Shown: positions 60,515 to 64,000 of the stretch, piece after piece
How the letters are laid out: each line of letters opens with the position of its first letter
Numbering within the stretch: position 1 is the first letter of the stretch
Assembly (NCBI RefSeq): GCF_042180575.1
Contig: NZ_CP170094.1
Coordinates: forward strand, 3,286,001-3,350,000
Direction of reading: 5' to 3'
Source: Bernardetia sp042180575
GTDB lineage: Bacteria; Bacteroidota; Bacteroidia; Cytophagales; Bernardetiaceae
Length of the DNA: 64,000 nt
Notes under the pieces: generated by a model
The model's input: the letters and a program-made list of their open reading frames with translations, nothing else
Databases searched by the model: none
What the model was told of the DNA's origin: nothing
Position numbers and translations under genes: made by a program

Positions 60515-63500
60515 ATGAAATATACCGAACCAAAAAATATAAGTTACGCAGGTGTAGCTAAGGATGTTCTCCATTTTTGGAAAGAGAACAAGATTTTTGA
60601 GGCTTCTGTCCAAAATAGAGAGGGCAAACCTACTTTTACGTTTTATGAAGGACCTCCTTCTGCCAACGGAAAACCAGGCATTCACCACGTTATGGCTCGT
60701 ACTATTAAGGATATTTTTTGTCGTTACCAAACGCTGAAAGGCTTTCAAGTAAAGCGTAAAGGAGGATGGGATACGCACGGTTTGCCTATCGAATTGCAAG
60801 TAGAAAAAGAATTAGGAATTACAAAGGAAGATATAGGTAAAAGTATTTCGATTGAAGATTATAATCAAAAATGTAGAGAAGCTGTAATGCGTTACAAAGA
60901 ACTTTGGGACGACATCACAACAAAAATGGGTTACTGGGTAGATTTGGGTAATCCATATATTACTTTCGATAAAAATTATATGGAAACGCTTTGGTATTTA
61001 TTAAAGCAATTCCACGAAAAAGGACTTTTATACAAAGGATATAGTATTCAACCTTATTCTCCTGCTGCTGGTACAGGACTTTCTTCACACGAAATCAATC
61101 AACCGGGATGTTATCGTGAAGTGAAAGATTTGTCTATGATAGCGCAGTTTAAGATAAAAGGAACATCAAATGATTTTCTTTTGGCTTGGACGACAACACC
61201 TTGGACACTTCCTTCAAACTCTGCTTTGGCAGTTGGAAAAAATATAGAATACGTAAAAGTAGAAACGCATAATCAATATACAAAACAGCCAATTAATGTT
61301 TATGTAGCAAAAGCATTATTGAAAACTGTTTTTGATGAGAAAAAATACGTCGATCATGCTATTTTTGATGAGGAAAAACACCCAAACCAACACCCTTATA
61401 CTATTTTAGAGCAATGCAAAGGGGAGAAATTAGAAGGTTTGGAATATGAGCAGCTTATGCCGTATGTAAAACCAGATGAAACAAACGGAACTGCTTTTAG
61501 AGTAATTTTAGGAGATTTTGTAAGTACAGAAGATGGTACAGGAATCGTTCATATCTCGCCTACTTTTGGTGCTGATGATGCTCGTGTTGCCAAATTGGCT
61601 AATATTCCTGCTATTTTGGTAGCTGATGAAAATGGAAATCCGATGCCACTTGTGGACAAAAGAGGACGTTTTGTAAAAGAAGTTACTGATTTTGCTGGAG
61701 AAGCTGTTAAAGAAGAGTACGAACCTAAAGAAGTAACAGAAGTAGAAGGTTATGAAAGTGTTGATTTGCGTATTGCTGTCAAGCTCAAAAAATCTAATCG
61801 TGCTTTCAAGGTAGAAAAATACGAACATAATTACCCACATTGTTGGCGTACTGATAAGCCTATTTTGTATTATCCATTAGATTCTTGGTTTATCAAAACG
61901 ACCGATTATAAAGAAAGAATGGTTGAGTTAAACAAAACGATAAACTGGAAACCTGCAAGTACAGGAGAAGGACGTTTTGGAAACTGGCTTGAAAACTTAG
62001 TCGACTGGAATTTATCTCGTTCTCGTTATTGGGGAACGCCTCTTCCAATTTGGAGAAGTGAAGACGGAACAGAAGAAGTTTGTATAGGTTCTATCAAAGA
62101 CCTTTTGGCAGGAATACAAGAAGCAAACGATTCAAAAGTATTGAGTACAGAAGAAATCAAAAAAAATAAAGGCTTCTTAGAGAAATTTATGGCAAATCAA
62201 GCTGATTTGCACCGTCCATATGTAGATGATATTACACTCGTAAAAGGCAAAACAAAATTGACTAGAGAACTAGATTTGATTGATGTTTGGTTTGATTCGG
62301 GTGCGATGCCGTATGCACAATGGCATTATCCATTTGAGCAAGAAGAAACATTCAATAAATCGTATCCTGCTGATTTTATTGCAGAAGGTGTCGACCAAAC
62401 TCGTGGTTGGTTCTTTACTTTGCATGCCATTTCGACAATGCTTTTTGATTCGGTAGCGTATAAAAATGTAATTTCGAACGGACTTGTTTTGGATGAAAAA
62501 GGCAATAAAATGTCCAAATCTAAAGGAAATGTAGTTGATCCATTTGAAACATTAGCTGATTTTGGTGCAGACCCAACTCGTTGGTATTTGATCGAAAATT
62601 CTAATCCTTGGGATAGTTTGAAGTTTAGCAAAGACGGAATTACAGAAGTTCAACGTAAATTCTTTAATACATTACAAAATACGTATTCATTCTTTTCGCT
62701 GTATGCCAATTTAGATGATTTTGATTTTCCAAAAGAGAATGAGCAAAAGAATTTAATTCCAATCTCAAAACGTCCAGAAAGCGACCGTTGGGTTATCTCA
62801 AAACTTCATTCATTAATCGCTGAAGTAGATGCTAATTTTGCAGAATATGAGCCAACAAAAGCAGCTCGTGCGATGTCAAAATTTGTTACTAGCGACCTTT
62901 CAAACTGGTACGTTCGTCTGAATAGAAAACGTTTTTGGAAAGCAGACTTGGTGGAAGACAAAATTGCAGCTTATCAAACGCTTCATACGTGTTTGGAAAC
63001 GATTGCAGTTCTAGCTTCTCCGATTGCGCCTTTTTACTCTGATTTTGTGTATCGTAACTTGAAAAAAGCAGATGAAAGCGATACTACAACTTCGGTTCAT
63101 TTGGCAGATTTTCCTATTTCTGATTCTAAATTAATCAACAAAGATTTAGAAACTCAAATGGATTTGGCGCAACAAATTTCGTCAATGACACACGCATTGC
63201 GTAAGAAAAATCAAATGAGAGTTCGTCAGCCGTTGCAAAAAATAATGGTGGCTGTGGTAGATGAAATTACTCAAAAACATATCAAAGCTGTTTCTGAACT
63301 TATTTTGTCAGAAGTAAATGTAAAAGAATTAGAGTTTTTAGCTCCAGATTCTGATAAACTTACCAAAACTATCAAACCAAATTTCAAAAAATTAGGTGGA
63401 CAATATGGAAAAGCAATGCCAAAAATTGCTGGTTTAGTCAAGAAGATGACACAAGCAGACATTGCTACTTTAGAACAAACAGGCGTGTTTACTTTAAATC

Positions 63501-63895
63501 TTGATGGCGAAGTAATTCCACTTACTCCAGACGATGTAGAAATCGGAACAGAAGATATTGCAGGTTGGGTAGTAATGAGTGAAAACGGAATTACGGTAGC
63601 TTTAGATGTAAATCTGACTGATGAGTTGCGTCAAGAAGGAGTTGCTAGAGATTTGGTAAACCGTATTCAAAACCTAAGAAAAGACGAAGGTTTGGACGTT
63701 CAAGACAAAATTTTATTGCAAGTGGAAAAAGGAAGCGACCTATTGAACGGTGCTTTATCCAACTTCAAAAAATATATTTGTGATGAAACGCAGGCTTTAG
63801 AAATGGAAGTTTTGGATTCAGTTGATAATTCAGTAGAATTAGAAACCGAAGAAACAACTGTTAAATTGGCTATGCGTGTGCATCAGTTGAGTTAA
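60515..63895 (+). CDS. ileS: Isoleucyl-tRNA synthetase, eukaryote-like type with GIHH signature
   Basis: A 1126-residue class I synthetase that charges tRNA-Ile with isoleucine. The nucleotide-binding signature that is normally HxGH reads GIHH at residues 55-58 (SANGKPGIHHVMARTIKD); the second signature is intact (NKMSKSKGNVVDP, about 665). The editing domain lies near residues 200-420 (WTTTPWTLPSNSALAVG), the anticodon-binding part near 770-930 (TSDLSNWYVRLNRKRFW). There is no C-terminal zinc finger, and the long C-terminus is of the eukaryote-like IleRS2 type common in Bacteroidota. Swapped GxHH has been tied to mupirocin hyper-resistance. The gene has its own promoter box, a palindromic leader and a terminator. 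Confidence 0.96.
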   Translation: MKYTEPKNISYAGVAKDVLHFWKENKIFEASVQNREGKPTFTFYEGPPSANGKPGIHHVMARTIKDIFCRYQTLKGFQVKRKGGWDTHGLPIELQVEKELGITKEDIGKSISIEDYNQKCREAVMRYKELWDDITTKMGYWVDLGNPYITFDKNYMETLWYLLKQFHEKGLLYKGYSIQPYSPAAGTGLSSHEINQPGCYREVKDLSMIAQFKIKGTSNDFLLAWTTTPWTLPSNSALAVGKNIEYVKVETHNQYTKQPINVYVAKALLKTVFDEKKYVDHAIFDEEKHPNQHPYTILEQCKGEKLEGLEYEQLMPYVKPDETNGTAFRVILGDFVSTEDGTGIVHISPTFGADDARVAKLANIPAILVADENGNPMPLVDKRGRFVKEVTDFAGEAVKEEYEPKEVTEVEGYESVDLRIAVKLKKSNRAFKVEKYEHNYPHCWRTDKPILYYPLDSWFIKTTDYKERMVELNKTINWKPASTGEGRFGNWLENLVDWNLSRSRYWGTPLPIWRSEDGTEEVCIGSIKDLLAGIQEANDSKVLSTEEIKKNKGFLEKFMANQADLHRPYVDDITLVKGKTKLTRELDLIDVWFDSGAMPYAQWHYPFEQEETFNKSYPADFIAEGVDQTRGWFFTLHAISTMLFDSVAYKNVISNGLVLDEKGNKMSKSKGNVVDPFETLADFGADPTRWYLIENSNPWDSLKFSKDGITEVQRKFFNTLQNTYSFFSLYANLDDFDFPKENEQKNLIPISKRPESDRWVISKLHSLIAEVDANFAEYEPTKAARAMSKFVTSDLSNWYVRLNRKRFWKADLVEDKIAAYQTLHTCLETIAVLASPIAPFYSDFVYRNLKKADESDTTTSVHLADFPISDSKLINKDLETQMDLAQQISSMTHALRKKNQMRVRQPLQKIMVAVVDEITQKHIKAVSELILSEVNVKELEFLAPDSDKLTKTIKPNFKKLGGQYGKAMPKIAGLVKKMTQADIATLEQTGVFTLNLDGEVIPLTPDDVEIGTEDIAGWVVMSENGITVALDVNLTDELRQEGVARDLVNRIQNLRKDEGLDVQDKILLQVEKGSDLLNGALSNFKKYICDETQALEMEVLDSVDNSVELETEETTVKLAMRVHQLS

Positions 63896-63923
63896 AAGTA
63901 GCATATACAATTTATTAAAAATG

Positions 63924-63958
63924 AAAGTTCCATTTCTTTAAGAGATGGAACTTTTTTT
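63924..63958 (+). terminator. Rho-independent terminator after ileS
   Basis: AAAGTTCCATTTC (63924-63936) pairs with GAGATGGAACTTT (63942-63954), one G-U pair, followed by a T-run. Confidence 0.9.
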
Positions 63959-64000
63959 ATTTTACTCACATAATTTATCAAAAAGAGCTTTAGAATAAGG

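Overview
The window is AT-rich (by eye about one third G+C) DNA from a member of the Bacteroidota, most likely the Cytophagales; a Bernardetia/Flexibacter-like marine glider is my best guess, not proven. The evidence is a giant protein with a gliding-motility/type IX secretion C-terminal domain, SBBP and PKD repeats, a SusC-unrelated TonB receptor, BshC, a BT_3928-type DoxX protein, a 29-residue COX24/mS38-like ribosomal protein, promoters of the TTG-N20-TAnnTTTG type instead of sigma-70 boxes, almost no Shine-Dalgarno sequences, and many exported proteins with Gln directly after the predicted signal peptidase site (the Bacteroidetes 'Q-rule').

Layout. 1-5 kb: end of a membrane sensor-like protein, an orphan metal ABC permease, an ABM monooxygenase, a coiled-coil protein, a 2,4-dienoyl-CoA reductase behind a promoter with a palindromic operator, and an isochorismatase-fold hydrolase. 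5-6.4 kb looks like decayed coding DNA with one good orphan promoter. 6.4-10.5 kb: HU, TPR protein, the 29-residue ribosomal protein and RNase G/E. 10.8-14.4 kb: an IS1 relic, an IS5-type element whose transposase is split at a run of ten A, an exported protein, a YfcE-like phosphodiesterase and an intact ISL3 element with 26-bp ends and an 8-bp target duplication. 14.5-22.2 kb (minus strand): BshC, exported protein, MazG-like protein, Hsp20, MscS, lipoprotein, TonB receptor. 22.3-25.1 kb: an ISAs1 and a second ISL3 element side by side, leaving only the first 80 codons of a membrane protein.

25.2-39.6 kb is almost all plus strand: a GAF-SpoIIE phosphatase with a TPR membrane protein, DUF1599 and BT_3928/DoxX proteins, then a tight cluster of two tandem HTTM-domain membrane proteins (the second with an inserted, cysteine-less DCC-like segment), NAD-dependent epimerase, ATP-grasp enzyme, HAD protein lacking the second catalytic Asp, GtrB-type glycosyltransferase, NeuD/PglD-type acetyltransferase, acyltransferase-3 and a WecE-type sugar aminotransferase, closed by a strong terminator. 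This cluster probably makes and attaches an acetylated 4-amino-4,6-dideoxy sugar to a surface glycan.

39.8-64 kb: M13 peptidase lipoprotein, RluA-type pseudouridine synthase with an odd start, polyprenyl diphosphate synthase, a second acyltransferase-3, YcxB-like protein, lipoprotein, two duplicated proteins with a cytoplasmic Cys-rich domain ahead of an internal signal segment, a 7TMR-DISM-SpoIIE phosphatase, an LpxL-like protein with a broken HX4D/E motif, a GIN-domain lipoprotein, the 1597-residue T9SS protein, an M28/glutaminyl-cyclase-like lipoprotein that could form the pyroglutamate predicted on the Q-rule proteins, and IleRS. The IleRS carries GIHH instead of HxGH, the swapped signature linked to mupirocin hyper-resistance. 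Several unrelated long intergenic palindromes (REP-like) are scattered through the window.
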